Shown: in pieces, positions 37,044 to 45,000 of the stretch
Position numbering within the stretch: position 1 is the stretch's first letter
Layout of the letters: every line of letters starts with the position of its first letter
NCBI GenBank assembly: GCA_963666705.2
Contig: CAXXKO010000024.1
Coordinates: 186,001-250,000 of the forward strand
Length of the DNA: 64,000 nucleotides
DNA from: G963666705 sp963666705
Lineage (GTDB): Bacteria; Pseudomonadota; Alphaproteobacteria; CADEGL01
Direction: 5' to 3'
Program-made: the position numbers and the translations under genes
Notes under the pieces: model-generated
Told to the model about the DNA's origin: nothing
Database searches by the model: none
The model's input: the letters and a program-made list of their open reading frames with translations, nothing else

Positions 37044-38273
37044 CTACACCAGGGCCGAATAGGCCAGGGTGTGGAACTCGTCGGTCACTGGCTCGACCGC
37101 GCCGCTCGGGCCCTGATACTGGGTCATGAAGACGCCGGTGATATTCTCGGCGGGGTCGACCCAGAAGTTGGTGGACGCCGCGCCGGCCCAGCCGAACTCG
37201 CCGACCCGGCCGGGGGTGTGGGTCTGGCCCGGGTCCATGCGCACCCGCACGCCGAGGCCGAAGCCGTAGCCGGGCATGGGCAGGCGGTTGATGACCATGG
37301 GCAGGTGCTTGTCCGTAAGGCGGTTGGCGGCGAAGAGGTCCAGGGTCGGCCCGGCCAGGAGCGGCCGGCCGTCGGCCGCGCGCCCGGTCACCAGCATGTC
37401 GGCGAAGCGGCCGTAGTCCTCGGTCGTGGCGAACAGGCCGTGGCCGCCGCGCTCGTAGACCCCCGGTTTGTCGAAGGGATGCTCGTCGTCGACCGGCAGG
37501 GGCGTCAGCTCCTGGGGCGGCGGCTCGGCGGGCGGGAAGGGCGTGTTGAGGAAGGCGGTGCCGTACATGCCCATGATCCGCGCGCGTTTTTCCTCGAGCA
37601 CGTGGAAGGCCGTGTCGGCCATGCCGAGGGGGGCGAACAGGCGCTCTTCCAGCAATTCGCCGAGGGGCCTGTCGGCGATCACCTGGGCGAGATGGGCGGC
37701 GACGTCGACGGAGACCGAATAATGGTAGGCCGAGCCAGGTTGGTGGGCGAGGGGGAATTCGGCGATACGCAGGACCAGCGATTCCAGGGTGCTGCTGCCG
37801 TCGCCGATGATGACGGCCTCGGCATAGCGCTCGGCGACCGGGCAATTATAGAGGAAGTCGTAGCTGAGGCCCGAGGTGTGGGTCAGCAGGTCGGCGATAT
37901 TGGTGGGCTGGCGCGCGGGCTCCAGCCGTTCCGTGCCGTCCGCCTCGCGGATCAGGACCTGGCGGTCGCCGAAATGGGGCAGGAAGCGCGTCAGCGGGTC
38001 GTAGAGGCGGAATCGCCCCTCCTCCCACAGCATCAAGAGCAGGACCGAGATGATCGGCTTGGTCATGGAATAGATGCGGTAGATCGCGCCCTCGGGCACC
38101 GGCAGGCTGCTTTCCGTGTCGCGCCGGCCGACCCGCCCGGCATGGAGCACGCGGTCGCCGCGCGCGATGCGCCATTCGATGCCGCAGAAGTTCTCGGCCT
38201 CGATATGAGCCTGCATGGCGGGCGCGATGCGCTCCGCCCGCTCCTCCGAGAATGCGCGCTGTCTGGCCGTCAT
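37044..38273 (-). CDS. serine hydrolase of the beta-lactamase/esterase family
   Basis: 409 residues. The SxxK motif is YSMTKP near residue 70, and the YHYSVSVDVAAHLAQ block supplies the second-motif tyrosine, as in EstB-type esterases. HTPGRVGEFGWAGAAST near residue 340 stands in for the third motif. No signal peptide is seen, so it acts in the cytoplasm, more like an esterase or amidase than a resistance lactamase. It is convergent to the GMC gene and divergent from the cupin gene. Confidence 0.88.
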   Translation of the reverse strand: MTARQRAFSEERAERIAPAMQAHIEAENFCGIEWRIARGDRVLHAGRVGRRDTESSLPVPEGAIYRIYSMTKPIISVLLLMLWEEGRFRLYDPLTRFLPHFGDRQVLIREADGTERLEPARQPTNIADLLTHTSGLSYDFLYNCPVAERYAEAVIIGDGSSTLESLVLRIAEFPLAHQPGSAYHYSVSVDVAAHLAQVIADRPLGELLEERLFAPLGMADTAFHVLEEKRARIMGMYGTAFLNTPFPPAEPPPQELTPLPVDDEHPFDKPGVYERGGHGLFATTEDYGRFADMLVTGRAADGRPLLAGPTLDLFAANRLTDKHLPMVINRLPMPGYGFGLGVRVRMDPGQTHTPGRVGEFGWAGAASTNFWVDPAENITGVFMTQYQGPSGAVEPVTDEFHTLAYSALV

Positions 38274-38362
38274 TTCTCTCTCCCCTTCGCTTCCGGGCTG
38301 GGCAACAATAGGGCGGACGCCACGCCGGCGTCGAGCGCGCGCCGCGAAATGGGAGGCCGCCG

Positions 38363-38755
38363 ATGAGCTTCGAGACCCATACCGTGCCCCGCGCCTTCCA
38401 CGCCATCGCGCCCGACGGCTCCGAGATCCGCCTGCTGACCGCGCTGTCCGGGGGCAGCATGGCCCACTGCACCCTGCCCGCGGGCGCGGTGACCCTGGCG
38501 GTGCGCCACCGCACGGTCGAGGAGCTGTGGTACGTGGTCGGCGGCCGGGGCGAGATCTGGCGCCGGCACGGAGAGCGCGAGGAGGTGGTCGAACTGGTGC
38601 CGGGCGTCTCGGCGAGCATCCCGCTGGGCACCCATTTCCAGTTCCGCGCCGCGCCCGACGAGGCCCTCGAAGTCGTCCTCGTCACCATGCCCCCCTGGCC
38701 CGGCGAGGACGAGGCCGTGCGCGTGCCCGATCATTGGCCGCCGACGGTAGGGTGA
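38363..38755 (+). CDS. small cupin-domain protein
   Basis: 130 residues forming one cupin barrel. RHRTVEELWYVVGGRGEIWRR is motif 1, with the conserved E, and VSASIPLGTHFQFRA is motif 2 with its metal-ligand histidine. Single cupins of this kind bind a divalent metal and act as isomerases, dioxygenases or regulators. The gene is divergent from the serine hydrolase with about 90 bp between them, so the pair may share control. Confidence 0.85.
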   Translation: MSFETHTVPRAFHAIAPDGSEIRLLTALSGGSMAHCTLPAGAVTLAVRHRTVEELWYVVGGRGEIWRRHGEREEVVELVPGVSASIPLGTHFQFRAAPDEALEVVLVTMPPWPGEDEAVRVPDHWPPTVG

Positions 38756-38925
38756 GGCCACGGATCGGTTACCCAGGGCTTCGCCGGGGCGACCCTGTGG
38801 TGCTCGAATTCCGGATGCCCCGGACTTCGCCGTGGCATGACGTTGGAGTTTGGATGCGGCCTATCTCGCACAAACCCGATCGTCATCGCCCGGCGCGGCC
38901 CGGGCGATCCAGTCCCGCATATTCT

Positions 38926-39367
38926 AAGGTGTCAGGCACCATTTTCAGGATGTTCTAGTGGTTCGCGTCTGACACTTGGAACCCTCTCCCCACTTCTTCC
39001 CTTGAGGGGAGAGGGAGGGACCCGCGAAGCGGGAGGGTGAGGGCTTTGCCGCCGGTAGGCGGCGGAAAGACTCTATTATGACGCGCCGACGCGCGTCCCC
39101 TCACCCCGACCCTCTCCCCAAGGGAGAGGGGGACTCTTTCGTCGGGTTCGAACCACTAGGATTCATGCCTGCCTAACGCCCCACCACGGACATTCGCGCG
39201 CAGTGGTCGGCACCACCTTTAGTGACCCATTGCGCGCCCGTCGTTTCCCGTACACGATCACACAGTCCCGTCCCCGCGCCGATGGCGGAGGCGGCGTATG
39301 CGGCTCGGCGCCCCGTCCCGGGCGCACCCCGCGGGCGGGCGGCCATAGCGACAACCAGGAGCGACCC
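38926..39367 (+). repeat. dispersed leader repeat, copy 2, interrupted by a family B element
   Basis: It starts AAGGTGTCAGGCACC like copy 1 and continues after the insert with CCTGCCTAACGCCCC, CCATTGCGCGCCCG, TACACGATCA and GGGCGGGCGGCCATAGCGACAA. It ends with the CCAGGAGCGACCC ribosome site of the LLM gene. The family B element at 38955-39159 sits inside it. The remaining 600-bp gap between the cupin and LLM genes shows no other gene. Confidence 0.8.
38955..39159. repeat. CTAG-flanked inverted-repeat element, family B, copy 3
   Basis: Perfect 11-bp terminal inverted repeats CTAGTGGTTCG and CGAACCACTAG bound about 205 bp that carry the CCCTCTCCCC/GGGGAGAGGG hairpins and the CCGCCGGTAGGCGG centre. 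It is the best-preserved copy and lies within a dispersed leader repeat, so the insertion is later than the spread of that repeat. Confidence 0.88.
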
Positions 39368-40336
39368 ATGGCTTCGACCCAGCAAGACCGATCCACCCGC
39401 CCGGCCAAGGTCGGGCTCGTCCTGCCGGTCATGGAATTGACCCACGGTGTGCGCAGCTGGGCTGAGATCCGCGAGCTGGCGGAGGTCAGCGAGGGAATCG
39501 GGCTCGACTCCTTGTGGGTGGTCGATCACTTCCTCTACAAGCTCGAGAACGACGCGCCCCCCACGGGCGTGTGGGAATGCTGGTCGGTGCTCTCGGCCCC
39601 GGCCGCTTGCACCAGGACGGTCGAGCTCGGGACCCTGGTGCTCGGCATGGGGTTTCGGAACCCCGCCCTGCTGGCCAAGATGGCGGACACGGTCGATGAG
39701 ATCAGTGGCGGGCGCCTCATCCTCGGCGTCGGTGCCGGGTATCACAAGTACGAGTACGATGCCTTCGGCTATCCCTACGATTACAGGGTCAGCCGCTTCG
39801 AGGAAGCCATGGAGATCGTGCACGGCCTCCTGAAGAACGGCCATATCGACTTCGAGGGCCGTTTTTACAGCGCCAAGCAGTGCGAGCTGAAGCCCCGCGG
39901 GCCGCGGCCCGAGGGCCCGCCGATCATGATCGGCAGCAAGAGCCTCAGGATGCTGCGGATCATGGGCCGGTACGCCGACATGTGGAACGCCTTCTGGGAC
40001 GATGTCGGCAACAGCCCGCGGGGGCTCGCCGCCCTGCGCCCGGTCGTCGACGCCGCGTGCGAAGACGTGGGCCGGGACCCGGCGACCCTCGCGCGCACGG
40101 TCACCGTCTTGATCGCGGACGAAAGCGCCGATCCCTGGTGGGAGGACATGCCGTTCAGCAGCGGCGCCGACCTGGGGGCGCTCAAGCCCCTGATGGGCGC
40201 GCCGGCCGAGATCGCCGAGGTCTTGCGAAAGTTCGTCGACGAAGGCGCCTCCAGCATTCAAATCCACCTGGACCCGACGACGCCGGCGACGATCGAAAAG
40301 CTGGTCCCGGTGCTGGCGGCCTTCGACGCGCGCTGA
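39368..40336 (+). CDS. LLM class (luciferase-like) flavin- or F420-dependent oxidoreductase
   Basis: 322 residues from the ATG at 39368, directly after a leader repeat with its GGAG site. The TIM-barrel features are KVGLVLPVMELTHGV, LAEVSEGIGLDSLWVVDHFL, ELGTLVLGMGFRNPALLAKM, GGRLILGVGAGYHKYEYDAFG and PPIMIGSKSLRMLRIMGRYADMWN. These fit the bacterial luciferase-like monooxygenase and F420-dependent dehydrogenase superfamily. The cofactor is not settled by sequence alone. The window has only one possible F420/FMN partner, the oxidase-fold protein at 25711. Confidence 0.88.
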   Translation: MASTQQDRSTRPAKVGLVLPVMELTHGVRSWAEIRELAEVSEGIGLDSLWVVDHFLYKLENDAPPTGVWECWSVLSAPAACTRTVELGTLVLGMGFRNPALLAKMADTVDEISGGRLILGVGAGYHKYEYDAFGYPYDYRVSRFEEAMEIVHGLLKNGHIDFEGRFYSAKQCELKPRGPRPEGPPIMIGSKSLRMLRIMGRYADMWNAFWDDVGNSPRGLAALRPVVDAACEDVGRDPATLARTVTVLIADESADPWWEDMPFSSGADLGALKPLMGAPAEIAEVLRKFVDEGASSIQIHLDPTTPATIEKLVPVLAAFDAR

Positions 40337-40463
40337 TCTCGCCCGCTTCGGCCCCGGCCCTCGAGGAGCGCCGCCGCGCCGGTCTTGGCGGCGGGGGCTT
40401 GAAACCAGGCGTACCGAGGACCATATTCATATAACGAGCTAGCAGTAGGAACAAAAGTATAGA

Positions 40464-40556
40464 AATGTCAAGGTTCTGGCCGCTTCACCTTAAGCCATTG
40501 AAAAACAACGATTGTCTCTGCCGCGACCTTGACATTCCTTGACGGTCCCTGACGGT
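40464..40556. repeat. tandem and inverted 10-bp repeats in an AT-richer gap
   Basis: Three adjacent decamers, CCTTGACATT (40527-40536), CCTTGACGGT (40537-40546) and CCCTGACGGT (40547-40556), follow an inverted AATGTCAAGG at 40464-40473. The spacer is AT-richer than the surroundings and includes CATTGAAAAACAACG. This is an iteron-like or recombinase arm-site-like pattern; no integrase or replication gene lies near. The rest of the 284-bp gap has no recognised feature. Confidence 0.55.
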
Positions 40557-40620
40557 TTTGCCCCCCCGCGCCCATGGAATCGCGGCGCCGCGGGCCATCC
40601 CGATGTCCCGCGCGCCCGCG

Positions 40621-41373
40621 TCAGCCGCCGAATTCTTCGACGCGGGCGCGGGATTCGGGGTCTTGGAAGCTCGCGAAGGTGGCCTCGGCTTCGAGGTCGA
40701 GCACCGCTTCCATAGCCATGTCCGGGGCCGCACCCATGACGCGCTTCAAGGCGCGGACGCTGCGCGCGGGGAGGCCGGCGATGCGCTCGCCCGTGGCCTG
40801 GGCCTCGTCGAACAGCGCCGCCTCGGGCACCACTTTCCAGGCCAGGCCCAGGGCCAGCGCCTCGGCGGCGTCGAGCTTCTCGCCGAAGAGGATCATGGCC
40901 CGGGCGCGCTGCGGCCCGACGATGCGGGGCAGGAGCGCCGTCACGCCCCCGGTGACGAAGAGCCCGAGCGCCATCTCGGGGAAGAAGCAGCGCGCCGTGT
41001 CCGCCATGATCACCAGGTCGCAATCGATCATCCATTCGAGCCCGCCGCCCGCGGCCCAACCGTGGACCGCGGCGATGACGGTCTTCTCGCTGCCCAGGAT
41101 GGCCCGGGTCACGTCCTGGATGCGGTCGATATGGGCGCGCCCGCCGGCCTCGTCCCGGGGCAGGGCGCTGAACTCCTTCAGGTCGTCGCCGGCGCAGAAG
41201 GCGCGCCCGGCGCCGCGCAGGACGATGGCGTGCGCCGCCGGCTCCGCGGCCGCGGCGAGGAGGGCGTCGCGCAACGCGACCGTCAGGTCGCCGCCGATGG
41301 CGTTGAGCCGGTGCGGCCGGTTCATGGTGATGGTGCGCACGCCGTTCCTGAGCTCGCTCGACACGTCGCTCAT
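40621..41373 (-). CDS. enoyl-CoA hydratase/isomerase family protein
   Basis: 250 residues of the crotonase fold. NRPHRLNAIGGDL near residue 19, LRGAGRAFCAGDDLKEF (oxyanion-hole part) near 51 and AVHGWAAGGGLEWMIDCDLVI near 100 are the signature elements. FFPEMALGLFVTGGV follows with a Glu at the catalytic position. It acts on CoA thioesters in the cytoplasm. Fatty acid or aromatic breakdown is possible; the precise reaction cannot be set. It is divergent from the EamA transporter gene. Confidence 0.88.
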   Translation of the reverse strand: MSDVSSELRNGVRTITMNRPHRLNAIGGDLTVALRDALLAAAAEPAAHAIVLRGAGRAFCAGDDLKEFSALPRDEAGGRAHIDRIQDVTRAILGSEKTVIAAVHGWAAGGGLEWMIDCDLVIMADTARCFFPEMALGLFVTGGVTALLPRIVGPQRARAMILFGEKLDAAEALALGLAWKVVPEAALFDEAQATGERIAGLPARSVRALKRVMGAAPDMAMEAVLDLEAEATFASFQDPESRARVEEFGG

Positions 41374-41563
41374 GGCTCGTCCTTTCCGCTTGCCGGGCCC
41401 GATGTCGGCGCGATGGCGCGCGATGCCGGCCGATGGCGAATATAGAGCCCGTCCGGCGGGGCCGCACTATTTGCTGTTCGCAACCCGCCGCCGGTCCTAG
41501 GATGCGCCGCGCCATGACTGGCCTTCCCAGAAATCCGCCGACCAGGAGCGAGACCCGGCCGCG

Positions 41564-42892
41564 ATGACGCAAGTATCGAGCGCCTTGCATGGCCCGCGCT
41601 ATGTCCGCGGGCTGATGGCCGTGCTGGCGGGCGGCTTCGCGCTCAGCTTCACCGGGCCCATCTTCCGCATGCTCGAGGAGGCGGGCGCCTGGCAGATCCT
41701 GTTCTACCGCACATCCTCCCTCACCGTCGGCGTCCTGCTGGTGGTCGCCTTTCGCAGCCGCGGCGATCTGGTCCCCGCGTTCCGGGCCATCGGCCGGCCC
41801 GGCCTCCTGGCCGGTGCCATCATGGGCTTCGGTTTTCCCTTTTTTACCATGGCCCTGGTCCACACGACGGTTGCGGATGCGCTCTTCCTCATCAGCACCG
41901 CGCCCCTGTTCGCCGCGCTCATCGGCTGGCTCGTCCTGCGCGAGACCGTGCGCGCCGCCACCTGGATCGCGAGCTTGGTTGCATTGGCGGGGGTCGCGGT
42001 CATGTTCGGCGACGGCTTCGCGGGCGGTGGCTTTCTCGGCAAGGCCATGGCGATCGGGGCCGCGACCGCGCTCGCGAGCTACACCGTGTGCGTGCGCACC
42101 CGCCCGCTTGTGGACATGTCCCCGGCGCTGGTCATCGCCGGGCTGATCGCGTCCGTCCTCGCCGCGACGGCTGACAACCTCGGTGTTTCCCTCCATGATC
42201 TGTTGTTGTGCCTGTTCATGGGTGGGGTGCTGGCGTCCTTCGGCTTCGTCATGTACACGTACGGCCCGAAATACGTGCCGGCCGCCGAAGTGATGCTCTT
42301 GTCCCTCTCGGAAGTTGTCCTGGGGCCCGTATGGGCGGTGCTGATCGTGGGTGAGATCCCGAGCTACTACACGATCGCCGGCGGGGTCATCGTGCTGGCC
42401 GCGGTGGTGCTGTTCTCGCTTCTGAGCCTGCGCCGGGTGCGCGGGCGGCGAGAGGCGGCGGCCCCAGCGCCCGGGCGGCACGCCCGCCCCGTCATGCTGC
42501 CGCCCTTCGACGGGGGTGAGCGCCCGGGGCCGCCGCCGCTACCCATGGAAGCGGCGCTGGAGATCGCCTACCGGACGGCGGCATCGACCGATCGGGAGCC
42601 GCCGCCATGGGTGCCGCCGCCGCCGATCGAGGCCGGCCGCGGCGATGCGGCCCCGCTCTCGCGGCAGCCCGTCACCGATGCGAACCTAGGAATCGCGGCG
42701 CCGCGGGCACCCGAAATGCCGCCCTTGGGCAAGCGCGGCCCGACCCTCGAATCGCGCCTCGCCGACCGGCTGCGGCCCCTGCTCCAGGAGTGGGTCGACC
42801 AGAACCTGCCGCGGGTCACCGAATCGGTCGTCCGCGCGGAAGTGCGCGCCATGATCCAGCGCGCGGAAGACGCGACCGAGGACCGGTCGTGA
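41564..42892 (+). CDS. EamA/DMT-family transporter fused to a PopZ-like (DUF2497) C-terminal region
   Basis: 442 residues. Residues about 12-290 hold ten hydrophobic helices in two EamA units (ILFYRTSSLTVGVLLVVAF, TTVADALFLISTAPLFAALIGWLVLRE; AAEVMLLSLSEVVLGPVWAVLIVGE). A low-complexity proline-rich linker covers about 295-385. The C terminus RLRPLLQEWVDQNLPRVTES then VVRAEVRAMIQRA closely resembles the end of the alphaproteobacterial PopZ/DUF2497 family, which drives polymer assembly at cell poles. The combination is unusual and may localise the transporter. Transport substrate unknown (family exports amino acids, sugars or metabolites). Confidence 0.82.
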   Translation: MTQVSSALHGPRYVRGLMAVLAGGFALSFTGPIFRMLEEAGAWQILFYRTSSLTVGVLLVVAFRSRGDLVPAFRAIGRPGLLAGAIMGFGFPFFTMALVHTTVADALFLISTAPLFAALIGWLVLRETVRAATWIASLVALAGVAVMFGDGFAGGGFLGKAMAIGAATALASYTVCVRTRPLVDMSPALVIAGLIASVLAATADNLGVSLHDLLLCLFMGGVLASFGFVMYTYGPKYVPAAEVMLLSLSEVVLGPVWAVLIVGEIPSYYTIAGGVIVLAAVVLFSLLSLRRVRGRREAAAPAPGRHARPVMLPPFDGGERPGPPPLPMEAALEIAYRTAASTDREPPPWVPPPPIEAGRGDAAPLSRQPVTDANLGIAAPRAPEMPPLGKRGPTLESRLADRLRPLLQEWVDQNLPRVTESVVRAEVRAMIQRAEDATEDRS

Positions 42893-42899
42893 AGGAAGC

Positions 42900-42922
42900 G
42901 AGGGCGGCCCCGGGCCGCCCTC
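42900..42922 (+). terminator. hairpin between convergent genes, terminator-like
   Basis: Perfect 9-bp stem GAGGGCGGC/GCCGCCCTC with a CCCGG loop, starting eight bases after the EamA-PopZ stop. There is no long T-run, but a symmetrical hairpin in a convergent gap of 58 bp is a likely bidirectional terminator. Confidence 0.55.
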
Positions 42923-42950
42923 TGTCACCGTACCGATCGTCGGGTCGGCG

Positions 42951-43880
42951 TCAGCCGTAGTTGACGGTGCTCGACCAATCCGAATCCACGTGCTTGTCCC
43001 AGTAGAGCTGGCGCAGGCGCGTGGAAACCGGGCCCGGCGTCCCGTCGCCCACGTCTTTGCCGTCGAGCTTGATGACCGGCATGATGCCGCCCGCGGTCGA
43101 GGTCAGGACGATCTCCTCGGCCGTGCGCAGGGCGTCGTCCGTCAGGGTGCCCTCGACGGCGGCGACGTTGAGCTCCTTGCAGAGGTCGAGGGCGGCGCCC
43201 CGGGTGATGCCTTCGAGCACGCCTGATTCGGGCGTCGTCCACTGGCCGTCGCGGTAGGCGAAGATGTTGTATCCCGGCCCCTCGGCGATGTTGCCGTCCA
43301 TGTCCTTGAGGCAGGTGAAGGCGCTGCCCTGCTCGTAGGCCTCGAACAGGCTCATCTCGAGATCCATCCAGTGGTAGTTCTTGACCGTGGGGTCGACCGC
43401 ATCCTTGTGGATGCGCGGGATCGAGCTCACGTGCATATGGACGCCCGCCTCCTGCTGCTCGAGGGTGGCCAGCCACACGAAGGGGATGGCGAAACAGTAG
43501 AAGTTGTTCTCGCAGTTGCGTGGGTCGCGGGTCGGGCCCGTGGGCCGTCCGCGGGTGCAGGTCATGGAGACGTAGGCATCCTCGAGATCGGCGAGGGCCA
43601 CGCACCGGTGCAGGATGCGCTCGAGCTCGTCCCGGTCGAAGGGGAGCTGGAGGCGCAGGCGCTCGACGCTCCGCATGAAGCGGTCGAGGTGCTTGTCCAG
43701 GCGGAAGAAGCGCCCCTTCCAGACATGCGCCACGTCGTAGGTGCAGTCCGAGCGGGTCATGCCCCAGTCGAGCACCGAGATCTTGGCCTCGGCGATGGGG
43801 CAGAAGCCGCCGTCGATGAACGCGGCGCCCTGGCTGAAATCACGGGTGTCTTCGGCGCTCTGAAGCTCGGTTACCGTCAC
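42951..43880 (-). CDS. class IV aminotransferase (branched-chain/D-amino acid type)
   Basis: 309 residues from a GTG at 43880, preceded by GGAGGTGCGCC, a strong ribosome site; the frame is open further upstream but without such a site. The fold type IV elements are VLDWGMTRSDCTYDV, the PLP lysine in DPTVKNYHWMDLEM, GNIAEGPGYNIFAY and EIVLTSTAGGIMPVIKLDGKDVG. The enzyme moves amino groups with pyridoxal phosphate in the cytoplasm. Class IV includes branched-chain, D-alanine and (R)-amine transaminases; residues beyond the core do not decide which. Confidence 0.87.
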   Translation of the reverse strand: MTVTELQSAEDTRDFSQGAAFIDGGFCPIAEAKISVLDWGMTRSDCTYDVAHVWKGRFFRLDKHLDRFMRSVERLRLQLPFDRDELERILHRCVALADLEDAYVSMTCTRGRPTGPTRDPRNCENNFYCFAIPFVWLATLEQQEAGVHMHVSSIPRIHKDAVDPTVKNYHWMDLEMSLFEAYEQGSAFTCLKDMDGNIAEGPGYNIFAYRDGQWTTPESGVLEGITRGAALDLCKELNVAAVEGTLTDDALRTAEEIVLTSTAGGIMPVIKLDGKDVGDGTPGPVSTRLRQLYWDKHVDSDWSSTVNYG

Positions 43881-44118
43881 GGCGCACCTCCAATGTCTCT
43901 CTGTCGCGTAATGCAATGGCCGCCCAGGGGGCAGCCGCGAGGCTAAATGACGCCCTCGGGCCGGAGAGGTCAAGCCCTCGCGGGCGCGAGTGGGGGCCAC
44001 CCGGGCCATTCCGATGGTCCTTGTGTCGGCGCCCACACTTATCCAAATTGCGGAGCGTGCGCCGGCCGCCGGGTGGCGGGGAACGGCCGGCCGCCCGACC
44101 GAGCTCGGAGGTTTTTCG

Positions 44119-44949
44119 ATGGATCAGGATGTTGCCCTTCTCGAACGCGTGGGTCCGGTCAGCTACGTCACCCTGAACCGGCCCGCGAAGCTGAACGCCG
44201 TCAACCATGCGCTCCTCGAGCGCGCTGTCGAGCTGCTCGACCAGGCGGACGCGGACCCGGACAGCCGGGTGGTGGTGCTGCGCGGCGCGGGGCGGGCGTT
44301 CTGCGCCGGGTACGACATCAGCGCCGAGCTCGAGGGCGACCAGTCGTGGCGCGAGGATCCGCTCATATGGCGGGACTACCTGCACCAGTGCCTCGCGTTC
44401 GAGATGCGGCCGATGGATATCCGCAAGCCGGTCATCGCCTCGGTCAGGGGCTACGCGCTCGGGGGCGGGTGCGAGCTCGCGATGTTCTGCGACCTGACCA
44501 TCGCGGCCGACGACGCCAAGTTCGGCGAGCCCGAGATCCGCTTCTCCAATGCCGGCCCCGCGATGATCATGCCCTTCATCATCGGCCACAAGCGCGCCCG
44601 CGAGATGTTGTACATGGGGGACATGATCGACGCCCAGACCGCGCTCGAGTGCAATATGGTCAATCGGGTGGTCCCGGCCGCGGCGCTCGATGAGGCGACC
44701 CGCGAATACGCCGAGCGGCTGGCGCTGATCGATCCGGAAGCGCTCTACGGCACCAAGCAGGCCCTGCGGCGGGGATTGGAGGCGGCTGGGATGTACACGG
44801 CCTTGAAAGCCGGGGTCGATGTGCTGGCGCCGATGTATGCCGCGACGACCGAGAGCGGCGCCAAGTTCATGGCGCTATCACGTGAAGGGGGACTGGGCGC
44901 GGCGTTGAAATGGCGCATGGCGCAGTTTTCCAAGGGCGCGGGTGAGTGA
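44119..44949 (+). CDS. enoyl-CoA hydratase/isomerase family protein
   Basis: 276 residues from the ATG at 44119 (GGAGG is 10 bases ahead). VTLNRPAKLNAVNHALL, LRGAGRAFCAGYDISAELEG and SVRGYALGGGCELAMFCDLTI form the crotonase signature and oxyanion hole, and DDAKFGEPEIRFSNAGP gives the catalytic Glu region. It is a different subfamily from the protein at 40621. It is divergent from the aminotransferase gene, with 238 bp between them. The C-terminal GTKQALRRGLEAAGMYTAL is consistent with a short-chain hydratase. Substrate unknown. Confidence 0.88.
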   Translation: MDQDVALLERVGPVSYVTLNRPAKLNAVNHALLERAVELLDQADADPDSRVVVLRGAGRAFCAGYDISAELEGDQSWREDPLIWRDYLHQCLAFEMRPMDIRKPVIASVRGYALGGGCELAMFCDLTIAADDAKFGEPEIRFSNAGPAMIMPFIIGHKRAREMLYMGDMIDAQTALECNMVNRVVPAAALDEATREYAERLALIDPEALYGTKQALRRGLEAAGMYTALKAGVDVLAPMYAATTESGAKFMALSREGGLGAALKWRMAQFSKGAGE

Positions 44950-45000
44950 GCCGCTAAGGGCAACCTTTCCCGCGACCGGGCACTGGGGACCGGGATTCCG

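Noticed and set aside
35026..37845. Minus-strand open frame of 939 codons across the GMC gene
   Set aside because: It spans two real genes on different strands and shows no domain; the GMC and serine hydrolase genes have clear active-site motifs.
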